Shown: positions 35,279 through 46,852 of the stretch, piece after piece | Layout of the letters: every line of letters begins with the position of its first letter | Position numbering within the stretch: position 1 is the stretch's first letter | Assembly (NCBI GenBank): GCA_025093555.1 | Contig: JAIWNF010000103.1 | Location: forward strand, 25,478 to 89,477 | DNA: 64,000 nt | Source: Circinella umbellata | Taxonomy: Eukaryota; Mucoromycota; Mucoromycetes; Mucorales; Lichtheimiaceae | Direction: 5' to 3' | Notes under the pieces: model-generated | The model's database searches: none | What the model was told of the DNA's origin: nothing | What the model saw: only the letters and a program-made list of their open reading frames with translations | Made by a program: the position numbers and the translations under genes

Positions 35279-37307
35279 AAATAAAAATACAAGGAGCGAC
35301 AATAATTAAAACTAATTTCTAAAACGAAAAACTGATTTATCTTTTTCTCAAAGTTTGCAATAATATATTTCTTTGTATGTTTTTATCATAATATTATAAA
35401 GAAAAAGAGGCTACCCTGTCAATACGTGGGAATTGCACACTTGTTATCATTTTCTTCATAATATTTGCTCATTATGATAACCGGAGCATTTACAGCCACC
35501 GACAAATTGAATAATTAACTCTGTTCCTCCGAGTCGCCGAACGTTTTGTTTTGCTGATCAGTGATCGGGAACCAATAACCTTTTCTTCCTACAAAGAACT
35601 CGATCAAATAGGTAAATACAAACGGTTATTGAATCAGGTAAACATTTTTTCAACGAGTAAAAAAGAAAAAAAACATGTGCTTATTAACCATGTTAAAGCA
35701 ACTCTTAATTGTTATTGCATGTAAAAGAAAGAGCTTCTTGTGTTCGAAAAAAAAAAGAAAATGTACGTAAGAGATGGGATAAGTGAAATACAAGTGGAGT
35801 ATTCTATAGACATAAATTGCTTGTACCAATAAAGGGTGTAAAACGATCTACACCAATTGTTCTGTTACTGGATGTATCAAGCGAAATAAAGAACTACATC
35901 CTTAATAAGTATGATGAGTGAACAGAATTAGAAAGAAGGTTTCACTGAAGTGTTAACATAGAGTATCTCCTGTAATAATAATAGTAACTGTAATAAAAAT
36001 AATTACTGTAAAATCAAACTGTTTGGGAACAAATTGAAACAATAATTAAGAGCACTAATTGGTTTCGATCACATTCAACAAGAAACAACGTCATGTGCGC
36101 CGCTACCGGGTGTGTTGTAGTGCTGTTTTTTTTATTCTCCAAATTTTTTAGGTGTACGTATTATGTTCTTTTTTATTCTATATAACAAAGCACTATTACG
36201 AATCACGTAAAGTAACTTCGCCTAAACTTTAAAATCATAAAACTCAGTGTGTTTTTAGGTTGATTTTTTTCCTCAAACCTTCTCTTATTTTAGAGCAATT
36301 CAATTTAGTAGGTATGGTGATGTAATGATAGTTGGCAACATCGACCTTTACATCCAAAACGAAGTTTGTTGATAAAGTATAGCACAGCAGTATTTGGGGA
36401 GCTCAATCCTCTCAAATCACTCACCAAGCACCACCTGAGAATACTGAGTGCCATAATAAGTATACACTAACTATTAAGGCGTGAGACTAAGTATAAAGAT
36501 GATTCTTAGATTATTACAGTAGATGATAACACAGATTAGCAATGATAGGCCAATTGCGTCGTACAATCTCTTTTTAGCTTCCAAATATTCGACGAATCAC
36601 TGTTTCACGATCACGAAAGAACTTTAAAACTGAAAACTGTGACAAACATTGTTTACTATGTTTCACTTCGTTGCATAATGATAGTAATTACAAGGTGAAC
36701 GTAGCTCATTGCTTCTTTCATACTTAAACCACGTACACTTCCGCATACAATCAAAAGAAAAAAAATATTGATGGGTTCGAAAATTTTTTACTCAGTGTTA
36801 TGACTAACTCCTCAACCTCTTTATGGATGGTTAGAGAGAAAGCTACGTCGGTATTTGTTCTCTCTGATTATGTCGTAATTTTAATGAAATAATACTTCTT
36901 TAAATGTCTTGAAGCCCAGGAAAAAAAAGATAAACATTCAATACAAAACTTAATGACTGATTAAAAGAACATAGCAATTCATTATAAGAAATATTCATAA
37001 ACTGAACCATTTTCCCATAACTTGGCTTTGAAACCGTCTTCCTCGATAATAAATGAAGAGAAATCTTTTAATCTTTGAGGCAAGGTTATAATACTTTTCC
37101 GAGTTTCCGGATCCAGATAGTCTTGTGTGACATTGAATCATTTATGACGACTAGCCAGCACCTTCTCGATTTTACCGTACACGTGACCCAAAAAAAACGC
37201 GGATAAATTTGTTTCCGTAAAAAACTTAGTGATCAAAAAAAAAATTAAGTACCTGTTTTTTTCAAAAAGAAAATTGTTATTATTATTATTACTTTTTTTT
37301 ACTTTAA
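34166..37307. other. Gene desert, left part
   Basis: 3.1 kb with no supported gene. It includes a G-rich tract on the minus strand near 34270-34300, a (TA)n run at about 35247-35272, and AT-rich DNA. No tRNA or clear repeat family seen. Confidence 0.5.
35247..35272. repeat. (TA)n microsatellite
   Basis: A perfect TA dinucleotide run of about 26 bases in intergenic DNA. Confidence 0.85.
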
Positions 37308-37559
37308 GAAGAAAGAGAAGATATAATAGTCAATGACCAATGGCAACAACAAATAGAAGCAGAGGAGTCGATTGCTCACCTTCAGGAAGCACTTGCTAAT
37401 ATGCAGCAAGCACTTGGTGGTGCTTATAACAACTATCGTGGTTTATTAGACCAGCATCAACGTGACGTCTTTGATCGTTCAGTCCGTGATAACAACATCA
37501 ATGATTACTTTCATCATGTTCGTCGGTATCGTGAACGACGACGCCGTGATCGAACGTGA
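37308..37559 (+). CDS. Orphan exon-like open frame (gene fragment?)
   Basis: An open frame of 83 codons with strong coding character but no usable start. It follows a pyrimidine-rich tract and an AG (TTTAAG), so it looks like a 3'-terminal exon. The peptide contains DQWQQQIEAEESIAHLQE, ANMQQALGGAYNNYRGLL, then DQHQRDVFDRSVRDN and a very basic end (RRYRERRRRDRT). It is helical, Gln/Glu-rich and CGT-rich in codon use, unlike the surrounding DNA. No matching upstream exon was found in the 3 kb to the left. It may be a gene remnant, a captured exon or the end of a gene with distant exons. The function is not recognised. Confidence 0.4.
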   Translation, partial: EEREDIIVNDQWQQQIEAEESIAHLQEALANMQQALGGAYNNYRGLLDQHQRDVFDRSVRDNNINDYFHHVRRYRERRRRDRT

Positions 37560-37924
37560 CGTGACGATAATCCATATACACGCTACCTCTAAACTACATT
37601 TCTACCCATTTTTTTTTATATGTTTAGATTTCTATTTCATTTACTCATCCACTATTCGTATTTTTGTTCAACAAGTGGTAAATATAATCAAACAAGGTAA
37701 GGTAAAATAGATAATAGAAATATGGTCTTTTATGAGAATCCATAAACTTATATTAAAGTAAATGAAATGATAGTCACTCTTAATTAATCGTATTCAAGTC
37801 TGTATTTATAATTTTTTTATGCATGGTCTTTTTATTCTACAAATATTACATGTTTCATCAAGGATCCATGTATTTCGAGATTAACTCTAAATTATAAATT
37901 TTTACCATCATCCATTATCATTAC

Positions 37925-38062
37925 TTTTATTGTTATTATTATTATTATTACGTATCACTTTTTTTTATTATTATTTTTTATTATCACTTTTTATTATCAC
38001 TTTTTTATTGTCACTTTTTTATTGTCAATTTTTTTTCGTCAATTTTTTTTTTCGTTATTACT
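37925..38062. repeat. Degenerate T-rich tandem repeat
   Basis: Successive 13-16 base units of the form TTTTTATTATCAC, TTTTTTATTGTCAC and TTTTTTCGTCAA run head to tail, ending about 110 bases left of the inverted-repeat element. Confidence 0.6.
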
Positions 38063-38169
38063 ATTACTACCATTATCGGAATTTTAAACGGAAAAACATA
38101 TTTCCTGTTTCTGAGACTCAAATTCCCGGTAAAATCGAAGTTGCAATCTAATGTTTTCCATTTTTTTTT

Positions 38170-38264
38170 GGGAATGACTACGGGCGCGCCAAAATTTTAC
38201 AGTCAGACGAGGGGCAGCGCCAATTTTGAACAGGCATCTTAGTAACATGGCGCGCCCTTCGTCT
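38170..38264 (+). repeat. Left terminal inverted repeat
   Basis: Left end of the 1.41-kb element, with GGCGCGCC-type motifs near 38182, 38214 (broken by one extra base) and 38249. GC content is far above the surrounding sequence. Confidence 0.85.
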
Positions 38265-39485
38265 ACCCTTCATCTACCCTTTTTCTTCACTTATTCAAAA
38301 TATTCACAGTCTCTACAATATTTATTAACAATATATTTAACGTATTGTGCCAATTAAACATAGAGTTTCTTTCTATTTCTACGCCATAAAATATACTCAA
38401 AAATCACTGAAGCAAAAAGTTATAAAAGAATGCAATACGTATACTTCTGTAACTATACAAAGAAGCCAATAGCAAAGGAGCGAAGCAGTATGACATAGAT
38501 CAAAAATGGCACCAATTGTAGGCATATAACTATAATACGTACTATATAATGCTTGTGCTATAAATAAACGAAATTATAAGAAAAGGACATATGAATTATA
38601 ATATAGAAGAATGGGTGGGCTATAGGAACAGCTCAAAAAAAGATCACGTATCAACATTTATTACGTAGGATAAAGGAATAATCTGTATAATATAAATTAC
38701 CAAATAAGAGAGTACCATATAAATAGGGAAGAAGAAAGAAATTGGGTCATACGTAGTATAACGAAAAAAAAAAGATGACATAAATATACATAATAATACA
38801 AAGCGATAAAAAAAATCAAATCAATCATATTAAATATGAATAACAATAGCTTCTAGAAATCTCTCTTAAAGGTATAATTTTCGTCTTGTGGCTGATCGTA
38901 AACTCTGGAGTCAAGATTTTGATTCTTAAACAAGAATTCTATTGCATCCTCATATGAAATATTGGTGTAGTCTTGTTGAATGAGTCAAGAACAAGAACAC
39001 TTTGTATGAAAGATAGCGGCATAGTCTTCAAATGTTATTGTTTTTTGTAATGAACCTATGTTAAAGAATCCTGCTGGTCCATGGATCCCATAATAGCAAG
39101 CTTCTATTAATATGTACAACACCTTCTATTATTAATATTTGTACAATATTTCCATTGCATAAATATTTCAATATGTTATTACTAAAGCCTTTGAAAGTAA
39201 AAATAAAAATTGAATATGATTTTTTACTTTATATGAATTAATTCTTAATTTAATTTAACCCATTGGATATAATAGATTAAAAAGAAATTAATATGTATAT
39301 CTTTGATAGTTTTTCAAATGGCTTGATATTTTTATTATCAAAAAGTATTCAACTGAAGAATGATGATGATTCAACCGGACTGTCATATTTTTATTCGTAA
39401 TTCTTTTATTTAAAGTAGAGAAAATTCAGTTTAAATAAGATATGTTTCATATAGCAAACTTGAACAAGAGGAAGCAAAGTAAAAC

Positions 39486-39579
39486 AGACGAAGGGCGCGC
39501 CATGTTACTAAAGTGCCGGCTCAGAATTGGCGCGCCCCTCGTCTGACTATCAATGTTTGGCGCGCCCGTAGTCATTCCC
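39486..39579 (-). repeat. Right terminal inverted repeat
   Basis: Inverted copy of the left end, with three intact GGCGCGCC motifs near 39493, 39529 and 39559. It ends GTAGTCATTCCC, the reverse complement of the left tip. Confidence 0.85.
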
Positions 39580-41154
39580 TGTTTTTTTCAAATCTATGAA
39601 AATCTCAGGTTGAGTATGCGGCAAAAAATAAAAGAAAATAAAGAAATCTATACTCAATAGCCTTTTCGCAAGTACAATGCACAGTTCGAAAAAGAACCTT
39701 TCAATAGCGGCGCTCAGAAGTTATTATATTATGTGGTAAGTATTTTGTTAATTCAAGTTAGGTTACAGTAGTACGTATTGTGCAAAGCATGTAAATGAGC
39801 ATAAGCACTTTACCCGTCGTCACTCTGACTTTTTCGTGCTATCATATGTTAATTTTTTGAAATAGATCATAACCACCGTAGCGATATAATTTCCCCCTTA
39901 ACAAGTTAAGTATTATTCTTTCAGATTCAAACTTATTGTTTCCATTGAAAAGTATATATTAATTACGTAGGTTTTCTTTATTTACAACTCGATATAATAA
40001 GAGTACGGTTGTGGATACTCAATTAATTTACAGGATCTTTTGCGATATACATTACAAAATTTAACTAAAATAAAAAGTTACATACATCGGAATAAATAGT
40101 CGACACTTGTGAAAAATAGATACCAACTTCTTCTATTAAGAAAAAAACCCACAAGTGACTAGGAAGAGTTACGGTATTAGAATGTCTACTCTAGTTGTGT
40201 TTTCAGCATACCGTAACTTTTACTATATTTCCTGACAAGTTCTGAAGATATCGCCTTATGTGAAAGAACGTAGCATTTATATTATCAGATTTTTATTTAC
40301 TCAGTTTGTTATGGAATGGAAAAATCCAGGTTACTATTAGCAAATCGAGTAGTATGTGATTACTTAAAAAAAACTGGAAACAGTCCGTGCAGTTTGTGTC
40401 CAGCTCTTAAATTTGAGGTTCAAACTTTATATAATGTGATTCCATATGGAGCTGACAGTTTCGAAAATTCTTGGGTGCAGTATATACTGTAATAAAATGA
40501 TTGTACTTTAATGGGTATAGTATCATTTTCTTCCATTATTCTTTTGATTTGTAACACAGTTACACCTACGTAATATTTTTTTTTATCTGATCATTTTGCA
40601 TATGTATCATGAAAATAGAATCAGTACTTATCTGATTAATTTTTTCGCGAGCGGATTTTATATATGAATCAGTATATGCAAGCTCGGTTTCATTTTAGGA
40701 AAGAGAAATAACTTGTTATTGAAGAGATACATCGAAACTAAGCTCAATATGTATTATTATACCTTTGTAACTATTATGTCAAAACCTGAATAAAAGATCA
40801 CGAGATTTCTTTTGAGAAAAATGTCGAATTTTTTTTAGAATTGGAAAAATGAGAACCGTATGAAAAATATGAGGTATTATGATAATTAAAACTTGTAGAT
40901 AATAATGTAAAATGAAGGATGATCAGATAATAAATAAAGCTATTGTGTGTGTAAAAAATTAAGAGAAAATAAATAAATAAGGCTCAATAATATAAAAAAA
41001 ACAATATCACAATGATGAAAGTGGGGATGGAGAAATTAAGAGAGATATGATGACGAGAGTTACAGAAGTATGTGTGTTTAAAAAAAACGATAGCTTTTTT
41101 TCACCTACTACCAAAAGGAATGCAAATAATGTAAAGAAAATTATTAAATGGAGT
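39580..41154. other. Gene desert, right part
   Basis: 1.6 kb of AT-rich DNA between the inverted-repeat element and the F-box gene stop. A near-perfect inverted pair (TTACGGTA at 40170-40177 and TACCGTAA at 40209-40216) is the only structure noted. No gene. Confidence 0.5.
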
Positions 41155-42438
41155 CTATGCTTTCAAACCGAGCCGACGAAGTAAACTGACACGCTTAAAT
41201 CGCCATTCCTCTTCGGAATCCTGGACACGGCGTACCACATCTTCTTCGCCCAATAACGATCCATTTCCAACCACATAAGATTTAGCAAAAGTGTATTTCC
41301 ACAAAACCCTAGCATCGACACCGGCACCTTCCAACATATGTTGAAGACGCGATAAGCGAGTATAACATTCATGAGTGTGACATTGGACATAGGCCAATAA
41401 TTCGGGTGTAACTTGATTCTCATTATTATCATCGTCGTCAGTGCTATGAGCGGAGACTGTATCATGGAAACAATGCATATCGTGAACCGTGGGAAACTGG
41501 TGAGACACCGACTGTTGCTGAGTTTGTGGATTAGTTACTTGTAATAAAGGTGGCGTCAATTGATCATCCTGTATATGGACAATGTGGGAAATTACTGGTT
41601 CAGATAATGGATCGTACTTGAAAATACCATGGCGGGCTAGGGCATGGCCCAGTTGTGCATAGCGGTTTGGATAGATCTGAGTGGGTGGAATCTCCGGTTT
41701 TAAACCTGACATGAGCCAACCTAAAGTGACCCTAAGCCAGCGTGGTTTCATAAAAGGGGATGATGTTGGTACAGAAGGGTAAGCATAATAAGGTGATGTT
41801 TGTTGTTGATGATGATGGTGCTGAACATACGATAGTGCAAGAATTAAACCCTTGTCACCCACGTACTGTTGGTTAATGCTGTTGGGGATGGAAGCAGAGG
41901 ACATATCATCTGACATTATTGTTTTTGTTGACCAAGCTGGTAATTCATACATGCGTTCAACTGCAGGATTGTAATCCATATGAAAAAGCATCAAAGCCTG
42001 ATCTTGTGGGCTGAGATTATTATTTGCTAACACAGCAAGAGACGAAGTCGATGAGATTGTGTTGGAGGACGACATCCATTGACTGAAATGAATTTGCATT
42101 TGACGATGACAAGTACTCCAAGGATTACTTGAATCGACCGTCATGGGAACAGGAGCAGCATTAGATTGTGGACGGAATTCAACAATACGGTTAATGGGAT
42201 CATAGGAATGGGGGATTAGCTCGACAGAGACTTTTCTAAACTTGTCACCAATTCGAAGGTAAACTTTTTGTTGTTGCGATCGAATTTTCATATAAATAAA
42301 CTCTTCAGCCATAATTTGCCAAACCTTACACACACTTCGTATCCGATAGATCTCAGTTAGTGACATGAATGAAAAAATATGTGAAATCATTTCTGGTGCA
42401 AGGCGTTCCATAATAGATTGGCTTGTAATAGAAGGCAT
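41155..42438 (-). CDS. F-box protein
   Basis: An intronless frame; the ATG at 42438 gives 427 residues. The N-terminus carries a clear F-box (~residues 9-50): MERLAPEMISHIFSFMSLTE followed by RIRSVCKVWQIMAEE. This motif binds Skp1 and makes the protein a likely substrate receptor of an SCF ubiquitin ligase. The remaining ~370 residues contain beta-like segments and low-complexity His/Gln and Asp runs, but no recognisable WD40 or LRR repeats, so the substrate class is unknown. A longer upstream frame to 42618 exists. The start at MPSITSQ is preferred because the extra N-terminus is hydrophobic AT-rich translation without F-box context and includes the likely 5' leader. Confidence 0.85.
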   Translation of the reverse strand: MPSITSQSIMERLAPEMISHIFSFMSLTEIYRIRSVCKVWQIMAEEFIYMKIRSQQQKVYLRIGDKFRKVSVELIPHSYDPINRIVEFRPQSNAAPVPMTVDSSNPWSTCHRQMQIHFSQWMSSSNTISSTSSLAVLANNNLSPQDQALMLFHMDYNPAVERMYELPAWSTKTIMSDDMSSASIPNSINQQYVGDKGLILALSYVQHHHHQQQTSPYYAYPSVPTSSPFMKPRWLRVTLGWLMSGLKPEIPPTQIYPNRYAQLGHALARHGIFKYDPLSEPVISHIVHIQDDQLTPPLLQVTNPQTQQQSVSHQFPTVHDMHCFHDTVSAHSTDDDDNNENQVTPELLAYVQCHTHECYTRLSRLQHMLEGAGVDARVLWKYTFAKSYVVGNGSLLGEEDVVRRVQDSEEEWRFKRVSLLRRLGLKA

Positions 42439-44156
42439 TTTTTTTATATTGTTTGCGTGTATGATGTTATATGTGTGAGAAAAAAAGAATTGTATTAAAT
42501 TTATATTGATAATAAATGCGAATGAAAATAAAGATATAATGGGAAAAAGAAACAAGGGTGGTGCATTGATTATATCTTTTTTGAAGGTTTTATCTGCCTT
42601 CGGGGCATTAAAGCCCAACTTTAATTCTCATTTTCTGAGATCATTTTTTAGCTTTTGGTGAAGAGACGTGGTTACATGACGCTTAAATACGTGGGACCAA
42701 TAATTTGGAATGATTTACCTGGCTTCGTCACAATAATTGATATCAAAATAGGGAATACAAGCTCTCCTTTTTCTTTGAAATAAGGACAACAACATAATGT
42801 ATACATACGCTTGTGATGCATAAATGGGAATACTGTGCACTTATTTCATGTTGTACATTATCATACCAAAAGGGCTTCTATTCCGCGGAAAGGCTTCATG
42901 TCAATTAAAAAATCAATGTTTCTAAAGGGGAAAGAGTGTTAGAGGGCGACAGGGGGTTAAAAAAGGGGGTGTGGGAGATAAATAAAAGATTATTCACTTA
43001 ATATGATATAGATAGGTAGCCAAAAGAAAGTTGTCGTTGCCTTAACCTCATCACACTTGTGAACAAGTTCTATATTCAAGGTAAAATATTTTAATCTGAT
43101 GCGGACCAATTTCAGTTTGGTCGGGGCGAAATGCATTTATTACTCCACCACAATCATCAAGGACCCATAATGTAAGTAGATTTGTTTCTCTGATACTTTT
43201 ACAAAGTAGGTGACATACTATCAAGATCAAGATTGAAGAAAAAAATAGCGCCTTTGTGTTATATGGATGCGACTGAAAACTTATTAGTAATATTAGTTTC
43301 TGTTCTTTACAGCTCATTTCAAATTTATTATAATCAACTAATTAACATATTATAATATAACAGTTGATAAAATTTGTATGCGTAACATTTCAACTAATAC
43401 GTAGTTGCGAATCTTGAGGTTGTTCAGCCGAAACATTATAAATATCTTTTATACGCTTACACTATCGTCAATATTTTTCATGCATCCTCGCGCAATGCAC
43501 TCAAATGTCTTTTTCTCTCTCTTGAATGATTATAATAGTATTATTTACGCAGCAAAGATTTGTGAAGAAGAAACTTGGACAAATCATCAAATGCCCCATT
43601 GACCGTTTAATCTTCAAATGCGCTTAGTCCATACCAAATTAGCAGTTTGTGAAACGTTGATCAAGAAACGATTCTCTAGCTTAAAATTATATCTATTTAT
43701 TTTTACATTCAAAGAAAGTAGAAAGTCAAGACATGCTTATAGTATAAAATTTGTGGCGCTCAGGGGAAAATAGCCTGAAATGGTTTAGTAGATATTTCTC
43801 TTTTCATTCATTTTTATATCAAAGTATTGTTTTTTGCGAAGCAATAAAAAAAACAGTGTTCAACCGCGGCATTCTGGTACTGAAACAGCTGTTATAATTC
43901 GGTGTACGAATGTTTTTTACCCAAAGAATTTTCTCGGTTCTTTTTTCTTTTTCTCTCCTGAATAATTTTTATCAGATCGTTTTTTTATTTTTTTCATTTT
44001 TAATAGTAATATTATCTGACTACGACAATATTCTGGAAACAGAAAGAAAAAAGGATACAGAAGCTAATCTTTTGAAAAAGGCTCCCCAACCGAAGCGAAG
44101 CATATATGTTATATACTCTTATGTGATGACTTGAAATAGAGTTAATACACCATATC
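42439..44156. other. Intergenic between divergent genes
   Basis: 1.7 kb upstream of both the F-box gene and the Zn2Cys6 gene. Frames at 43051-43317 (minus) and 43405-43602 (plus) lack coding character. No gene or repeat assigned. Confidence 0.5.
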
Positions 44157-46852
44157 ATGAACAAAAAGTTTCCTTGTGAAGGTAAGAATTCTCTCTTTTT
44201 TTACATATTGAATGCTGTGTTATCTATACTCATATAATAGTGACATATTTTTATTGGCTTATATAGAGTGCCGTGAACAAAAGCGCAAATGTGATTGCAA
44301 ACAACCTTGCGATAGGTCATTATTATTTTCACTGATACCTGAAAAGGAAAAAAAAGGATATGGTTTTATATATTAAAAATGATGCGCTTTCTTGGTCTCC
44401 CTTTTTTTTTGTTGATAGGTGTGAACGATTCAATCTTAAATGTATATATGTCAAAGCTGTTTCACCTCGCGATCAAGAATATGTTCAACTTGCGAAACGT
44501 GAAGGAATGCGATCCGAGATTGAAGCATTAACGAAACAAACAGAAATGCTCGAACGGGAATTACAAGATTTTCATTCAGCAATGCAAGTTCAACATCAAC
44601 ATTCACCACCATTGTCAGCGAAAGATGATGCTTCAAGTGGTAATAAAGAAAAAGCAACAGCATTGAAGTTGGCAACAGCAAGAACTTCACCTTCTTTTAT
44701 ACCCCTTTCACGTATTGATCCGATGATGACTGCGCCAACACCTCCTGACTCTTCTTCATCCGATAATAGTAGTGTAATAACAACAACATCATATGATTAT
44801 CGGTATAGTGGCGACAAGAAAAAGCAAGAGAATAATGCTAAACGCCGTCGAGTGATTGCTAAAAAAGGCGATTTTTTTGTGGCAATGGAACGTGACGACA
44901 AACGTAAACCATGGACATTGACTGTCCAAAATGGAAGAATGGTGATAGAAACATTTATTAACAATCATAGTGATCTCATGGGAAGGATGTGGGATATGAC
45001 AAGCACTTTATGCATTCAGAGTAATGTTCCTTTTTCCTTCCACACTTTTTCCACATTTGGAACTCTTGTCAAAATGTTTAATATTATGATGGTCAACAAA
45101 TATGGTAAAACTTATTGTCGTAGTATGGTAAATTCCTTGCGAGTATCGGCAATAATAGCACCCATCTCACTGTCTTCTCCATCTAATGCGAGCAACCTAA
45201 CAACGACAACAGCAACAACTAAAGCATTCTCATCGTCATCATCGTCATCAAATTCACCGTCATTGCAATCACACTGCTCACCAGTTCAAGACATTGATAC
45301 CCTAACCATACCACTATTGAAAGCCTTTTTTAATTGTCGGCACCTTCATCAGCTTGCACTTCATATACCTACTTTTATGAGACTTTTCGTTACGAAATAT
45401 TCGCACAATATTTCAACCTCACCCGTTGCTATGGCACTTTGTGCAAGTATTTGTGTCGGCGAAAATTCTCAGTGTCATCATATAACCAAACTTATTCCAC
45501 CAACTCAAATCATTGCTCAAGGAAAGTTATATTATGAGAAAGCACGACAGCTTATATCTGACCGATTTGATCATTTATGTCTGGAAACCTTTGCAACTTT
45601 TACATTTCTGACAAGTTATAAGTTATATACACCGTTGAAGGCTGATGATGGCGACAATGATAGTGATCATTATCTCACTGGACAATGGTGTTATAGCGAA
45701 CTTGCAGAAAGATACATGTATTTACTCGAACCGCGCTTCATGAAAATAACAACAGTAGAAGGATCAAGTAATACACCATTATTATTGGAAGAAGCTATAC
45801 TTTTCCAACGGCTTAAAAACTTCTTGCAGCAATTGACAACTTTAGAACTGGCCTATAAATTCAAAGTCAATGACCCAAATATGCGAGAAACAGGTTATGT
45901 CCGATTTTACGAAGCTTCTCATACCAATCATGGGTTACAATGGACTATAGCCAACGATGATTCAGAGGAACAAATCGAGTTTATCGAAATGAAAAAGGCT
46001 TTGCAACAGCTACGGAAAGAAATTTTTGAAAACAGTCGAGCATCTGGGGTATTATCACAAGATCTAACAGTACTCACTGAAACAGTCATACAACAACAAG
46101 TGCAACATACCGCCGCCCATTGGTATATGCACGTTTTGCCTGAGAAGCTCAAATTACCATTACCCGTTTTGGAAGCAACTTCGACAAGCGACAGTCATTA
46201 TTTTGCAACACTCAAACAGCAATGTGAAATAAAGGGTAGCATTGTACCCGTTTTGACAGCACTTGGACTATATGACGAAATTATTTTGATTGTTCAATCA
46301 TTTTTACATAAAAGAATACCAAATCCCGCCACCAATTGGTATTTCTTGGATCAGTATTGGCAAGGGGGGGAAATTATGGTTAAGAAAGACAAACATCCTG
46401 CAGGGGAAAAATGGGTACGACGCATCACCAAATTATTATCGGTCAAAGAAGCAATTGAGTACAAAGGAACGGATGATGAATTTTTCTCCATGGTAAAAGA
46501 AGTTATGTTCCCAAGTCAACCTGTACGAACATCAGTTATACAGATAGGAATCCAAGTGTCAATCAATATGGTACGGTTATTACGTTTTATCCAGAACTCC
46601 GAAAAGTGGTCGTGCTTTTTCGATATGCGAGTCTTGACGGACGTGTGGATTGTCATGTTCCGAACACTGAGGTTTGAAGATTATCTTGATGCAAGTGATA
46701 GGCGTTGGTTACACGTGGTTCGAACAGATATGGAGTATTGTCGGGCTATGGCACGAGAACATCTTGGAAATAATGAAAATGATTTGAATACTTATATTCG
46801 GGGATTGGACCAAGATTTCCAGGATTATTATGCTGCTGCTTACACAGGTTGA
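44157..46852 (+). CDS. Zn(II)2Cys6 binuclear-cluster transcription factor
   Basis: Three exons: 44157-44181, 44267-44315, 44419-46852; 835 residues. Splicing assembles the cluster from all three exons: PCEECREQKRKCD, then CKQPCDRCERFNLKC, giving the C-x2-C-x6-C-x(n)-C-x2-C-x6-C pattern of fungal Gal4-type DNA-binding domains. A short coiled coil follows (EIEALTKQTEMLERELQDF). A Ser/Thr linker leads to an alpha-helical region resembling the fungal-specific regulatory domain (blocks CASICVGENSQCHH, YYEKARQLISDRFD, LETFATFTFLTSYKLY). It is a nuclear DNA-binding regulator; targets are unknown. The start codon precedes the first cysteine by six codons. The long third exon alone would give a false start without the zinc cluster. 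Confidence 0.9.

Larger units (their letters stand above)
38170..39579. mobile_element. Non-autonomous inverted-repeat element with GGCGCGCC-bearing ends
   Basis: The two ends are inverted copies of each other over about 95 bases. The left end, 38170-38264, starts GGGAATGACTACGGGCGCGC and ends in GGCGCGCCCTTCGTCT. The right end, 39486-39579, is its reverse complement at roughly 90% identity. Each end has three copies of the palindrome GGCGCGCC; one left copy carries an inserted base (GGCAGCGCC). Flanks are TTTTTTTTT (38161-38169) and TGTTTTTTT (39580-39588), 8 of 9 identical, compatible with a 9-base target duplication as in Mutator-like elements, although T-runs make this weak. The ~1.2-kb interior is AT-rich and has no coding frame, so the copy cannot move alone. 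Class assignment is inference; the inverted repeats are directly visible. Confidence 0.85.

Noticed and set aside
37462..37710. 82-residue frame overlapping the orphan exon
   Set aside because: It is a shifted-frame shadow of the 37308-37559 frame extended into AT-rich DNA.
42439..42618. Longer N-terminus for the F-box protein
   Set aside because: The upstream part is AT-rich hydrophobic translation; the F-box begins nine residues after the ATG at 42438, the usual placement.
43051..43317. Minus-strand 88-residue frame
   Set aside because: A short WVLDDCGGVINAFRPDQ stretch looked protein-like, but no neighbouring frame or motif supports a gene.
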